Both the position numbers and the translations under genes were made by a program. The notes beneath the pieces were generated by a model. The model was not told the DNA's origin, made no database searches, and worked only from the letters and a program-made list of their open reading frames with translations. Source: Odobenus rosmarus divergens (lineage: Eukaryota; Chordata; Mammalia; Carnivora; Odobenidae). From it: DNA of 64,000 nt. Where the stretch lies: positions 56,346 through 120,345 of the forward strand of contig NW_004450330.1 of NCBI RefSeq assembly GCF_000321225.1, in the 5' to 3' direction. Shown piece after piece: positions 47,153 through 59,814 of this stretch (positions within the stretch are counted from its first letter, which is position 1; every line of letters starts with the position of its first letter).

Positions 47153-47222
47153 TGTGTGTGCATGTGTGTCTGTGTGTGTGTGTGTGAGAGAGAGAAAGAG
47201 AGAAAAAGAGAAAAAGAGAAAG
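47153..47222 (+). repeat. (TG)n followed by (GA)n tract
   Basis: A TG run followed directly by AGAGAGAAAG-type purine repeats. Likely length-variable. Confidence 0.85.
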
Positions 47223-47329
47223 GAAAGGTTAACACTTGAAATATTCTGAACAGGAATCCCTGCTCCAGAGAGGGTTGCTTAAACTCTTTAGATATCATTA
47301 TTAAAATCTATATGGGAAGTTTGTTTACC

Positions 47330-47625
47330 AGCCAAAAAGAGATCAGAAATATCTTTTTGGAACCCAATAGGAAAATGGACAAAGAATATGAACAAGACAA
47401 TTCATAGAAGAGGAAACCCAAGAGGCTAAAAGGCATATAAAGATACTCTCAAACCCATTAGCAGTGATAAAAATGCAAATTTAAACAAAATCAGACTCAT
47501 AGACCCATCAGATCGGCAAAAATTAGAGAGCTGGATCACACCAACAGTTGGTGGAGCCCAGAAACAGCATGCACCACTGGTGGGAACACAGGCAGGGACA
47601 GTGCTCTGGAGAGCAAGCCAGCACC
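47330..47625 (+). mobile_element. Old L1 (L1M-like) ORF2/3' UTR fragment
   Basis: ggaaaatggacaaagaatat and ggcaaaaattagagagctgg are typical of the ORF2 end, followed by atgcaccactggtgggaaca. Heavily diverged. Confidence 0.6.
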
Positions 47626-47919
47626 ATTGCCCACGCCCCAGGAATTCCCTGCCCATGACCCTCAGAGAGGCTCTCTCAGATCCACATGGGAAACGGGGGT
47701 GTTGGATGCAACATCCTTTGTGACATCAGGGAGCTGAGGCTGTCTGAAGACACGAATGAGGAAGCAAGGCAGGATATGAAGCAGGGTGGGAAATGGCACA
47801 CTGGACTCGGGTGTCAAGCGGCAGATAGCATGCGTGCTCCCCCGACTCTGTCTCCCTCCTCTCTCAGCACAGAGGCACTCATTCCTCCAGCTCCCGGAGG
47901 TGCTGACCACTGATGCTCT

Positions 47920-48270
47920 TACCTGAGTCCCTCTTGGAAAACTGTTCTGAGCCAAAGCAGTCCCTCACCCCAGTCCACCAGCTCAGCACTTCCAAAGCAG
48001 CCCACATCCAATAACAGGTTGATGGCTTGAGGCCAGGCCCTTTGCCTTAAGTCAGGACAACTCTGCTGGACTAGCCCAGCTCCAGAGCTCCCCACAAGAT
48101 TGCCGAGATCTGCACCACAGATTAGGTCCTCCCTCTGCCCAGTCCCACCTCTCCCTCTCTTCCCCTCCCTCCAAGGGGTTGACCCTGGAACACAGAACAT
48201 TCCCAGTAAACTTTCTTCATGCTAATCTCTGTCTCAGAGTCTGTGCCCTGGGAAACCCAACCTAAGACAC
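47920..48270. repeat. Old repeat, possibly LTR type, family not identified
   Basis: The end, ctttcttcatgctaatctct then gtctcagagtctgtgccctg and cccaacctaagaca, is a sequence I have seen as a repeated type in mammals. I cannot name the family from sequence alone. Confidence 0.35.
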
Positions 48271-48561
48271 AGCAACATAAGGCAGTCATGTAAGAATAGT
48301 GAAAAGGAAGAGAAAATATTGAGTAATAGAATGAGCTCTCTAACCCATTAGAATAAGTAGAACAACAGATGCATACAAAACTATACATGCTTTCAAGAAT
48401 ACACACAGATAACACACATTTACACATTAGATGGCTTGCCCATGTGAGGAAGGTACAGAAGTGGGAGTGGGGCCTTGAACAGAGACCAATGAAGACAGTA
48501 GGACATGAGCTGTCAAGTTCACTAAGTCAACTTTTTTGTGCCTGCAGTTCTCATCAATACT

Positions 48562-49938
48562 AAGAATATTCAATGGAAAAAACACAGTCTCTTCAGTAAA
48601 TGGTGCTGGGAAAATTGGACAGCCACATGCAGAAGAATGAAACTGGACCATTCTCTTACACCATACACAAAGACAAACTCAAAATAGATGAAAGACCTCA
48701 ATGTGAGACAGGAATCCTCAATGTGAAGACACATCGTCAAAGGCAAGAGAAACAAAAGCAAAAATGGACTTTTGGGACTTCATCAACATAAAAAGCTTCT
48801 GCACAGCAAAGGAAACAGTCAACAAAACTAAGAGGCAACCCACAAAATGGGAGAAGATATTTGCAAATGATATTACAGATAAAGCGCTGGTATCCAAGAT
48901 CTATAAAGAACTTCTCAAACTCAACACTCAAAAAGCAAATAATCAAGTCAAAAAATGGGCAGAAGACATGAACAGACACTTCTCCAAAGAAGACATACAA
49001 ATGGCCAACAGGCATATGAAAAAATGTTCAACGTCATCAGCCACCAGGGTAATACAAATCAAAACCACAATGAGATACCACCTTACACCAGTTAGAATGG
49101 CAAAAATTAACAAAACAGAAGCAACAAATGTTGGCAAGGATGGGGGAAAAAGGGAACCCTCTGACACTGTTGGTGGGAATGCAAGCTGGTACAGCCACTC
49201 CGGAAAACAGTATGGAGGTTCCTCAAAATGTTAAAAATAGAGCTACCCTACGACTCAGCAATTGCACTACTAGGTATTTACCCCAAAGATACAGATGTAG
49301 TGAAAAGAAGGGGCACCTGCACCCCAATGCTGATAGCAGCAATGTCCACAATAGCCAAACTGTGGAAGGAGCCGAGATGCCCTTCAACAGATGAATGGAT
49401 AAAGATGTGGTCCATATATACAATGGAATATTACTCAGCCATCAGAAAGGATGACTACCAATCAGAGAAAGACATGTATCATATGACCTCACATGAATTC
49501 TTAATCTCAGGAAACAAACTGAGGGTTGCTGGAGTGGTGGGGGTTGGGAGGGATGGGGTGGCTGGGTGATAGACATTGGGGAGGGTATGTGCTATGGTGA
49601 GCGCTGTGAATTGTGCAAGACTGTTGAATCACAGATCTGTACCTCTGAAACAAATAATGCAATATATGTTAAGAAAAAAAAAAAGAAGAAGATAGCAGGA
49701 GGGGAAGAATGAAGGGGAGTAAATCGGAGGGGGAGACGAACCATGAGAGACGATGGACTCTGAAAAACAAACTGAGGGTTCTAGAGGGGAGGGGGTGGGG
49801 GGATGGGTTAGCCTGGTGATGGGTATTAAAGAGGGCATGTTCTGCATGGAGCACTAGGTGTTATGCACAAACAATGAATCATGGAACACTACATCAAAAA
49901 CTAATGATGTAGTGGCTAACTGAACATAATAAAAAAAA
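48562..49938 (+). mobile_element. 5'-truncated L1: end of ORF2 and 3' UTR
   Basis: It starts in ORF2 (caatggaaaaaacacagtct) with frames at 48764-49234 and 49228-49569 showing typical C-terminal ORF2 text, and ends in a two-part 3' UTR: an A-rich run at 49673-49691, then a purine-rich segment and ctaactgaacataataaaa. The same 3' UTR occurs nested at 57111-57473. Flanking aatacta (48556-48562 and 49939-49945) is a weak TSD candidate. Confidence 0.9.
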
Positions 49939-50861
49939 ATACTACTACTACTAACAGTAAACTAATGTGACTTGTTGAAATGAGGGGAGGTTCAGGATAT
50001 GTGGCTGCCTACAGAGACGGTTTGGGTCTCCATGGCCCCTGTGTTAACAACAGGTAAGCAAGCAAGCACAGCAGCCTGCTTCCTTCAGAACAGCACTGAG
50101 GTCTAGAGCCTCGCTCGCTCTATGAGCCCCCAGTTTCCAGAGCACTCCATCCAGTCACTCAAATCTATGGCTGGCTGGTTCTGCCATCAGAGTATCTTGA
50201 GTACCTCTGGGTCTGCCCTGGGGTGAACCCCCCCTTCAAGGCACTCACTGCAGTTACTAAGGATAGAGAGGGGGGGACTTCCTTATGTACAAGCATTGCT
50301 CATGTGACAGTTGTCTAACTTCTTATGCATTCACTAGAATGGAGTTTAGAAATTGTTTTTGTTGTGATATTTCTGCAGCAAAATGGTGAATGAAATATAG
50401 CCCCACAAAACTGTAACTGCAAGACCAGTGTTTGCCAGAAGATCCTTGTAATTACTTAACAGCCTAATCAGCTGTGAGGCAAAGACCCACTACCTGTTTC
50501 CCAAACCCCTTCCTCTTCCTGGCAAGCAGTTGTCAGCACCCCCTCCTCTCCACAGGGCCACAGTTAGTGTGGTCCTGTGATGAAGTGCTGGCCAATGGCA
50601 TGCACACAGAAGTGATGCCAGCCCCTCCAAGCGTGGCGTTTATAAACCTGCTGTGAGCAGTCCCCTGGGCTCTTCCCCTTCTGCCATCAGACCACCAGAC
50701 ACAGGTCATGCATCCTCGGAAGCCAAAGTGGACAGTGGCAGGACCAGGAGATGGGGCACTGAAGAGAGAGCTGCCTGCTGCTCCAGAACACTTGTTTTGG
50801 ATTTTACCTGAGCAAATTTAAAGGAATTAAAACTTAGAACAAAGCCGGCACAGTTAACATT
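49939..50861. other. Unassigned intergenic DNA
   Basis: No named repeat or gene was recognised with confidence. A stretch at 50560-50650 (tggccaatggcatgcacaca) has the flavour of an old LTR. Confidence 0.4.
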
Positions 50862-51096
50862 TCATTATCTATTAATCATTCCATACACGTGGGTTTGTGT
50901 GTTAAGGTTTCTAGCATTTCCTTAATTAGGTCTGTTTACATATTCCTTCTCACCCCACAAATTAACCACAAGAGTCCTCATTTTATTTTAAAAATAACCA
51001 AAGATCCTTTTACTTAAAAAGAGAAAAAGGATAAATACTCAGGTGTCAAATAGAGAAAGCTGTAAGAATGGAGCTGACAAGGGCTCTAAGATAGCT
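50862..51096 (+). repeat. Direct duplication, copy 1 (235 bp)
   Basis: It matches 51920-52153 with about 9 substitutions and one single-base indel (about 95% by eye), in direct orientation, 1.06 kb apart. Confidence 0.95.
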
Positions 51097-51919
51097 CTCT
51101 TTACAGGAGGGAAATCATAACAGCGGCCAATTATAAATAAAATGAAAAAGGTTACTCATGCACTGGTCAAATAAATATGTACATGTGAAGCTTTAAATTA
51201 TAGAAGTAATTATGTTTTAATTCAGGTAAGTTCAACAGCCCCTGCTAACAGCCTGTTCTGTCTCCATTCCCACATTCTCACTAACAGAATAATTCAAACT
51301 ATCCAGTCTCCTAGCCCTGGCCGCTAAGCATGACCACTTCACTCAATTCTGGCCAATAAGATGGAGAGGGAAGACCCTGAGGAAGATATTCTTACCTGGA
51401 TTATAAACAAGGTAGCCTTTGCCTTTTCTCTTCTTCCTGACTGCGCCGGAATGTTGCTGAGAGGCTCCAAAGCACAGAAGTCACCTTTGTAGCCATAGAA
51501 TACCCAGGGCAAGGCAAGAGACCGGCGCGCAGAGAGTGACAGAATGGAGCCATGGGAAGAAGCCTGGGCTCCTGGTGGCTTTGCTGAGCTATGGAAACAG
51601 CCTAGATCCCTACTGCCTCCCCTTCCCACCCCAACTTTTTGTTATCTATTCAGCCAACTTGGTTGTGTTTCTCTTACTTGGCAGACAAATGGATTCCCAA
51701 TACCATATATTAGTCTTTCTGCTCATTTTTAAATACAAGGACTTTTTTTAAAAAGCTGTGAACTTAGTGCTCTATAATTTACACAAATGTTCTATAATTT
51801 ATAGTTTTTTGTAACTTATGGTTTTAAGATGATATTCAGAGATTATAATTCTCAGAGAGTGAAAGATTGTCAAGTAGGAGCTTCTAAACATGCACTATAA
51901 AATATAGGTAATTGAAAGT
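51097..51919. other. Spacer between duplicates; old repeat likely
   Basis: The part at 51290-51600 (ctggccaataagatggagag and neighbours) resembles an old LTR-type repeat. No gene was found. Confidence 0.4.
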
Positions 51920-52153
51920 CATTGTCTATTAATCATTCCATACACGTGGGTTTGTGTGTTACGGCTTCTAGCATTTCCTTAATTAGGTCTGTTTACATTT
52001 TCCTTCTCACCCCACGAATTAACCACAAGAGTCCTCATTTTATTTTAAAAATAACCAAAGGTCCTTTTACTTAAAAAGAGAAAAAGGATAAATACCCAGG
52101 TGTCAAATAGAGAAAGCTGTAAGAACAGAGCTGACAAGGGCTCTAAGATAGCT
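51920..52153 (+). repeat. Direct duplication, copy 2 (234 bp)
   Basis: It is the second copy of 50862-51096. It ends 65 bp before the 5' start of the next full-length L1. Confidence 0.95.
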
Positions 52154-52635
52154 AAAACCCCATTTGTAAAAATATATTTTAAAAACTTCTTTTAAAAACT
52201 TCTTTTAGAAGAGATTGCTGGGGAGATGGCAGAGTACCATGACCCTAAGCTCACCTTGTCATGGATACAACCAGATAACACTCATATCAGTGTAAGTAAT
52301 CCAGAAAACCACCCAAAGACTGGCTGAACAAACTCCACACACTAAACGTAGAGAAGTTACATTGAAGAGAGTAGGAAGGGTGGGATGTGGTGGGTAGCTA
52401 AACAGACCTGGGGGACTGTCCCCAGAAAGGAGGAACCCATGGGCATGGAGAGGGGAGAGAAACAAGACTATCACACTGGGAAACCTGCATAGGGAAGACA
52501 AAACCCCATAACATTTGGCTATGAAAACCAGGGTGGCCAAATTTAATGAGCTCTTACAACCAGCTGGAATTTTAAAAGTCCACAGGCTTAGTTCTGGGAG
52601 AGTCGGGAGGGCAAGAGGAAATGAAGTCCCCCAAC

Positions 52636-52762
52636 CTTATTTTTTTAATTTTATTTACTGAGAGAGAGAGAATGGGGGGAGGGGCAAAGGGAGAGGAAGA
52701 AGCAGACTCCCTGCTGAGCAGGGAGCCCAACAGCAGAGCTCAATCCCAGGACCCCGGGATTC
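52636..52762 (-). mobile_element. Truncated CAN-SINE (antisense) in L1 5' UTR
   Basis: The tail and body are present (ttttaattttatttactgag, then gcagactccctgctgagcag and caatcccaggaccccgggat), but the tRNA-derived head is missing. It is followed by the inverted repeat at 52769-52881, whose spacer holds the missing head turned round. Confidence 0.85.
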
Positions 52763-52768
52763 ATTTCT

Positions 52769-52881
52769 ATGGTGCTATTTGTTGTTCTGTCTCTTTAAGG
52801 GTGGGGGACTCCAACTGGGTGCCTGGGTGGCTCAGTCAGAGTCTCCCACCCTTAGAGAGACAACACAACAAATAGCACCAT
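52769..52881 (+). repeat. 43-bp inverted repeat (fold-back) with a 27-base SINE-head spacer
   Basis: Arms 52769-52811 and 52839-52881 are reverse complements at 39 of 43 positions. The spacer 52812-52838 contains ggtgcctgggtggctcagt, a SINE head in + orientation. The right arm is L1 5' UTR in sense; the left arm is the same piece turned round. Confidence 0.92.
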
Positions 52882-55349
52882 GTTAATGGAGCATAGAAGC
52901 AGTAGGTTGAAAAACACCTGGGGTGTACAGAAGGGAAAGTTGTTTACTAATCTCAGAGCATGTCCTGGACGGACACAGATCACCAGCAAACTCCTCTGGG
53001 AACAAAGGAGCTAGTGGGTACAATTTTCCTCCCCTGCCCCACAGTATAAACACAGCTACCTGCAAGAATCACCACAGCACCAACACTCACTACCTAACTT
53101 CCCACTGCACCCCACCCCCACTTCGGTGAATCAACCCCCTCCAACCTGGCCTGCCTCAGCCCTGGTGCTTCACGTTCCCTCTCCCAGAAGATCAGTGCAA
53201 ACCTTTCTAACACGATACCTCCCAGAACCATGCCCTCCAATACACTCTTAACTGGAACTAATCCAAAGTGGTTCCACAAGACTGGCAGTATGCAAGCAGC
53301 CCCAACAGGGGCCAGCACTACTCCAAAGTGACTCCTGCCCTGGGGAGAGAGAAAGATAACCACACACCCCAGTCTGACTACAGCCCCAGCAGTAGACTGG
53401 GGGCAGAAAGCTGCTCTGACTACAGGCCCTGCCCACCAACCAAACCTTCTAGGGGACAACACAAGAAAAGTCCCCTGCAGTTTCGTGCTACTGCATCTCT
53501 GGCAAATGCCTGGTCTGACTTAACTCAAGTCCAAGGAGGCCCCGGACTGACCTACTAAACCACAGGACCAAGATTGCCCACAATAGACAAAGAGAGCCAC
53601 TGCAGATAACAGGACTGAAGGGAAAAAATGGCAGAGCCACAGTAACAGGGCACATGCAACAAATATAGGTGACACCCCTGAAGCACTAGGTCTGATAAAC
53701 AAGGCACACTGCACTGCAGAGCACCACAGGGCACTACCCTGTACAACCTCTTGTTCATAAGACCACTACTTTCAAGAGCAGGAGACAGCTGACTTTGCTA
53801 ACACACAGAAACAGACACAGAGATTTAGACAAAATGAGGAGACAGAGGATTATGTCCCAAATGAAAGAACAGGATAAAAACCACAGCAGGAAACTGAAGT
53901 GAAACAAAGATAAGTAATGTGCCTGATAGAGAAATTAAAGTAATGATCATAAAGATACTCATGGGACATGAGAAGAAAGTGGGGGACATCAGTGAGACCC
54001 TTAACAAAGAGATAAAAAAAAGAACCAGAGATGAAGAATACAATAAATGAAACTAAAAAATACACTGGATGGAAAAAATAGTAGACTAGAGGAAACAGAA
54101 GAATGAATCAGCAACCTCTATGACCAGTTAATAGAAAGTAATCAAGCTAAGCAGATGAGAGAAAAAAAATATGCAAAATGAAAACAGACTCTGGGAACTC
54201 TGTGACTACATCAAGCATAATAACATTTACATCATAGGGATCCCAAAAAAGAGAGAAAAGGGAATATAAAATGTACTTGGAAATCATAACTGAAATTTTC
54301 CCAAACTTGGGTAAGGAAACAGAAATCCAGATCCAGGAAGCAGAGAAACCCCAATAAAAATCAACCCAAGTAGGTACACTCTAAAACAAAGTAATTAAAA
54401 TGGCAAAAAGTAGTAATAAAGAGAGAATTTTTAAAATTACCAAGAGAAAAGAAAACAGTTACATACAAGGGGAAACCCCTAAGGCTATCAGCTGATTTTT
54501 CAGCAGAAACTTTGCAGGCCAGAAGAGAGTGGCATGATGTATTCAAAGAGCTGAAAGGACAAAATCTGCAGCCAAGAGTACTCTATCCAGCAAAGCTATA
54601 ATTAAGAATAGGAGAGATAAAGCGTTTCCTAGATAAACAAAAGTTAAAGGAATTTGTGACAACTTAACCAGCCCTACAAGAAATACTAAAGGGGATTCAC
54701 TGAGTGGAATGGAAAGCCCATAATTAGAAGTAAGAAATGTAGGAAGCACAAAAGCAGAAAAAAAATATATATCTATCAAAAAAATCAGTCAAGGGACTCA
54801 CAAAAGAAAAGGATGTAAAGTAGGACACCATGTACCTAAAAAGGTGGGAGAAAGAGTAAAGAATGGGCTCAAACTTAAGTGACCAACAACTTAATATAGA
54901 CTGCTATATGCAGAAGATGGTATTTACAAACATAATGATAACCACAAATCAAGAACCAGAATAGATATGCAAAACATAAAGAGAAAGGAATCCAAGATCA
55001 CTACAGAAAGCCAACAAACCATGTGAGAAAAGAGCAAGAGAAGGAAAAAAGAACTACAAAAACAACCATAAAGCAAGTAACAAAATGGCAATAAATACAT
55101 ACCCATCAATAATTACTTTAAATGTTAATGGACTAAATGCTCCAGTGAAAAGACACAGGGTGACAGAATGGATTAAAAAAAAAAGCAAGACCCATCTGTA
55201 ACTGCCTACAAAAGACTCATTTTAGACCTAAAACACACACAGATTGCAAGTGAAGGATGAAAAAGCACTAATCATGCAAATGGAAGTGAGAAACAAGCCG
55301 GGTAGCAATACTTACATCTGACAAAATAGGCTTTAAAACAAAGACTGTA

Positions 55350-55376
55350 AATAATAATAATAATAATAATAATAAT
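55350..55376 (+). repeat. (AAT)n microsatellite inside L1
   Basis: Nine or so AAT repeats within ORF2 of the L1. Confidence 0.9.
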
Positions 55377-55454
55377 GTAAAACAAAGTGTAACATGAGAC
55401 AAAAGGCATTCAATAATCATAAAGGGAATAATCCAACAAGATATAACAATTGTA

Positions 55455-55653
55455 GGGGCGCCTGGGTGGCTCAGTTGGTTAAACGACTGCCTTCGGCTCA
55501 GGTCATGATCCTGGAGTCCCAGGATCAAGTTCCGCATCGGGCTCCCTGCTCAGCGGGGGGTCTGCTTCTCCCTCTGACCCTCCCTCCTCTCATGTGTGCT
55601 CTCTCTCATTCTCGCTCTCTCAAATAAATAAATAAAATCTTTAAAAAAAAAAA
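55455..55653 (+). mobile_element. CAN-SINE nested in L1 ORF2, with perfect TSD
   Basis: The head is ggggcgcctgggtggctcag, with B box ccaggatcaagttccg, pyrimidine tract and tail taaataaataaaatcttt plus A-run. The TSD aagatataacaattgta (55438-55454 and 55654-55670) matches at all 17 bases. The gggcgcctggg head is the youngest type seen in the window. Confidence 0.96.
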
Positions 55654-57110
55654 AAGATATAACAATTGTAAATATTTATGCCCCCAACATGGGAGCACCC
55701 AAATACACAAAGCATCTAGTAACAAACATAAAGGAAGTACTCGATAGTAGTACAATAATAGTAGGGGACTATAGCACTTCACTTACATTGATGGATACAT
55801 TATCCAAACAGAAAAACATTAAGGAAACAGTGACTTTGAATGACACATTGGGCCAGAGGGATTTAACAGATACACTCAGAACATTCCATCCTAAAACAGC
55901 AGCATATACATTCTTTCAAGTGCTTATGGCAGATTCTCCAGAATAGATCACATATTAGGCCACAAAACAAGCCTCAACAAATTCAAAAAGATAGAAGTCA
56001 TACCATGCATCTTTTCTGACCACAATGCTATGAAACTAGTAATAAACCACAAGAAAAAAATCTGGAAAGACCACAAATACATGGAGGTTAAGTAATGTGC
56101 TACTAAACAATCAATGGGTCAACCGAGAAATCAAAGAGGAAATCAAAAAAATACATGGAGACAAATAAAAACACAACAGTCCAAAATCTTTGGGATGCAA
56201 CAAAAGCTGTTCTAAGAGGGAAGTTTATAACAACACAGGCATACCTCCAGCAGCAAGAAAAATCTCAAATAAGCAACCTAACCTTACACCTAACAGAGCT
56301 AGAAAAAGAACAACAAACAAAACTCAAAACCAGAATGAAAGAAATAATACAGATTAAAGCAGAAATAAATGAAATAGAAACTAAAAAACCAGAACAGATC
56401 AATGAAACCAGGAGCTGGTTTTTTTAAAAGATCATCAATACTGAAAATTTTTAGCCAGATTCATCAAAAAGAAAAAGGAAAGAAAAAGAGAGGACTCAAA
56501 TAAAATCAAAAATGAAAGAGGAGAAATAACAACAAAACACAAAGAATTGTAAGAAAATATTATGAAAAATTATATGCCAATAAATTGGACAACCTAGAAG
56601 AAATGGCTAAATTCCTAGAAATACATAACCTCCCAAAAGTAAATCAGGAAGAAATAGAAATTTTGAACATGCTAATTAACAGCAATGAAATTGAATCAGT
56701 AATCAAAAAATTACCAACAAACAAAAGTCCAGGACCATACGGCTTCACAGGTAAATTCTACCAAACATTTAAAAAGAGAATTAAAATACTTAGTCTTCTC
56801 AAACTAGCCCAAAAAATAGAAGGGGAAGGAAAAATTCCAAATTCATTCTATGAGGACAACATTACCCTGAAACTAAAACCAGATCGAGATGCCACAAAAA
56901 AGAGACTATAGGCCAATATCTCTGAGCACAGATACAAAAATCCCCTACAATATGTTAGCAAACCAAACCCACCAATACATTAAAAAAAATTATTCCCCCA
57001 AATCAGGTGGTATTTATTCCTAGGATACAAGGGTAGTTCAATATTCACAAATCAATCAACATGAGATGATACATCACATCAACAAGAGAAAGGATAAAAA
57101 CTATACAATC

Positions 57111-57473
57111 ATCTGTGTAAGACTGTTGAATCACAGACCTGTACCTCTGAAACAAATAATACATTATACGTTAAAAAAAAAAAAAGAAGAAGAGAGTAGG
57201 AAGGGTAAAATGAAGGGGGGGAATCAGAGGGGGAGACAAACCATGAGAGACTATGGACTCAGAGAAACAAACTGAGGGTTCTAGAGGGGAGGGGGGTGGG
57301 GGAAGGGGTTAGCCTGGTGATGGGTATTAAAGAGGGCACGTACTGCATGGAGCACTGGGTGTTATACACAAACAATGAATCATGGAACACTACATCAAGA
57401 ACTAATGATGTAATGTACAGTGATTAACATAATAAAATTTAAAAAAATGTAATTTGTCTAAAAGTAAAAAAAA
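57111..57473 (+). mobile_element. L1 3' end nested in another L1
   Basis: It corresponds to the end of the L1 at 48562-49938 (ctgtgtaagactgttgaatc, A-rich run, purine-rich part, then acaatgaatcatggaacact and taacataataaaa plus A-tail). The host ORF2 is split with a TSD: aaaaactatacaat (57096-57109) and aaaaactatacgat (57474-57487). Confidence 0.92.
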
Positions 57474-59814
57474 AAAAACTATACGATTTCAATAGATGCA
57501 GAAAAAGCTTTTGACAAAGTACAACATCCATTCATGATGAAAACCCTCAAGAAAGTAGGTTTAGAGGGGACTTATCTCCGCATAATAAAGCCCAAAGCAA
57601 ACATCATACTCAATGGGGAAAAACTGAGAGTTCTTCCCCCAAGATCAGGAACAAGACAAGGAGGTCCACTGTCACCACTTTTATTCACCATAGCACTGAA
57701 ACTCCTCCCCACACCAATCATATGGGAAAAAGGAATAAAAGGCATCTAAATTGATAAGAAGTAAAACTTTCACTATTTGCAGATGACCTGATACTATATC
57801 TAGAAACCCCTACAGAGTCCACCAAAAAAAAACAAACAAAAAAAACCCTACTAGGACCAATAAATGAATTCACTAAAGTCACAGGATACAAAATGAACAT
57901 ACAGAAGTCCAGTGTATTTCCATACATTAATAACAAAGCAGAAGAAATTAAGAAAACAATCCCAATTACAATTGCACCAAAAATAATGAGATACCTAGGG
58001 ATAAACTTAACCAAGGAGAGGAAAGACCTGTACTCTGAAAACTATAAAACTTTGATGAAAGAAATGAAAATGACACAAAGGAAAAGACATTCCACACTCA
58101 TGGAATGGAAGAACAAATATTGTTAAAATGAACATACCATCCAAAGCAATCTGCAAATTTAATGCAATCCCCCTCAAAATACCAATAGCATTTTTCACAA
58201 AACTAGAACAAACAATCCTAATATTTGTATGGAACCCACTAAAGACCCCAAATAGTCATATCAATAGAAAAACAAAGCTAGAGGTATCACAATTCCAGAT
58301 TTTGAGATATACTACAGAGCTGTAGTAATCAAAACAGTATGATGCTGGCACAAAAATAGATACATAGATCAATGGAACAGACTAGAGAGTCCAGAAATAA
58401 ACCCACAATCACATGGTCAATTAATTATCAACAAAGGAGGCAAGAATATGCAATGGGAAAAAGACAGCCTCTTCAACAAATGGTCTTCAAGAAAACTGAA
58501 CAACTGTACGCAAAACATTGAAACTGGACTGCTTTCTTACACCATACACAAAAGGTAACTCAACATGGATTAAAGACCTAAATATGAGACCTGAAACTAT
58601 AAACATCAAGGAACAGAGCACAGGCAGTAATGTCTCTGACATTGGTCATAACATCTTTCTAGATAGGTCTCCTGAGGCAAGGGAAGCAAAAGCAAAAATG
58701 AACTATTGAGACTATATCAAAATAAAAAGATTGTGCACAGCAAAGAAAACAGCCAACAAAACTAAAAGACAACATACTGCATGGGAGAAGATATTTGCAA
58801 ATGACATATTCGATAAAGGGTTAATATCCAAAATACATAAAGAAGTCATATAACTCAACACGCAAAAACCAAATAATCCAATTTAAAAATAGGCAGAAGA
58901 CATGAACAGACATTTCCCCAAAGAAAACATACAGATGGCAAACAGACACATGAAAAGATGCCCAACATCATTCATCATCAGGGAAATGCAAATCAAAACC
59001 ACAATGAGATATCACCTCACACCTGTCAGAATGGTTCAAATCAAAAACACAGGAAACAAGTGTTGGAGAGGATGTGGCGAAAAATGAATACTTGTGCACT
59101 GTTGGTAGAAATGCAAACTGGTGCAGCCACTGTGAGAAACAGTATGGAGGTTCCTCAAAAAATTAAAAGTAGAATTACCATATGACCCAGTAATTGCACT
59201 ACTGACTATTTACCCAAAGAATACAAAAACACTAATTCAAAAGGATATATGCAACCCTATGTTTACTGCAACATTATTTACAATAGTCAAATTATGGAAG
59301 CAGCCCAGTGTCCACTGATAGAATGGATAAAGAAGATGTGGTAAGTGTATATATATGGAATATTATTCAGTCATAACAAAGAATGAAATCTTGCCATTTG
59401 CAACAACATAAATGGAACTAGAGGGTATAATGCTAAGCAAAGTCAAGTCAGTCAGAGAAAGACAAATACCATATGATTTCATTCATATGTGGAATTTAAG
59501 AAACAAAACAAACAAAGAAAAAAAAAGACAAATCAAGAAATAAACTCTTAACTATAGAGAACAAATTGATGGTTACCAGAGGGGAGGTGGGTGGAGGGCT
59601 AAAGTAGGTGAAGGGGATTAAAGAGTACACTTAACATGATGAACACTAAATAATGTATAGAATTGTTGAATTACAACATTGTACACTTGAAACTAATATA
59701 ACACTATGTTAACCACACTGGAATTAAAATAAAATAAAATAATAAAAATGTTAAAAAAAACTTTTAAAAAGTTCTTAAAAATATATTCTGACCAGGAAAA
59801 AAAAGAAAAAACTC

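Larger units (their letters stand above)
52219..59760 (+). mobile_element. Near-full-length L1 LINE with nested SINEs, a nested L1 end and a fold-back
   Basis: The 5' start carries gggagatggcagagtaccat. ORF1 remnants lie at about 53830-54720, ORF2 remnants at about 54980-59180, with LFADDL at 57773-57790, and the 3' UTR ends in a tail of AAATAA repeats (59725-59760). A SINE piece (52636), a SINE (55455) and an L1 3' end (57111) are inside. Flanking text aacttcttttaaaaacttct (52187-52206) resembles aacttttaaaaagttctta (59760-59778), a possible imperfect TSD. Confidence 0.92.

Noticed and set aside
48764..49569. Functional protein-coding gene (156 and 113 codons)
   Set aside because: Both frames are overlapping pieces of L1 ORF2, broken by a frameshift and followed by an L1 3' UTR.
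55455..55653. tRNA-Lys gene
   Set aside because: The tRNA-like head belongs to a CAN-SINE, with a pyrimidine tract, an A-tail and a TSD. Similar heads occur in about a dozen places in the window.
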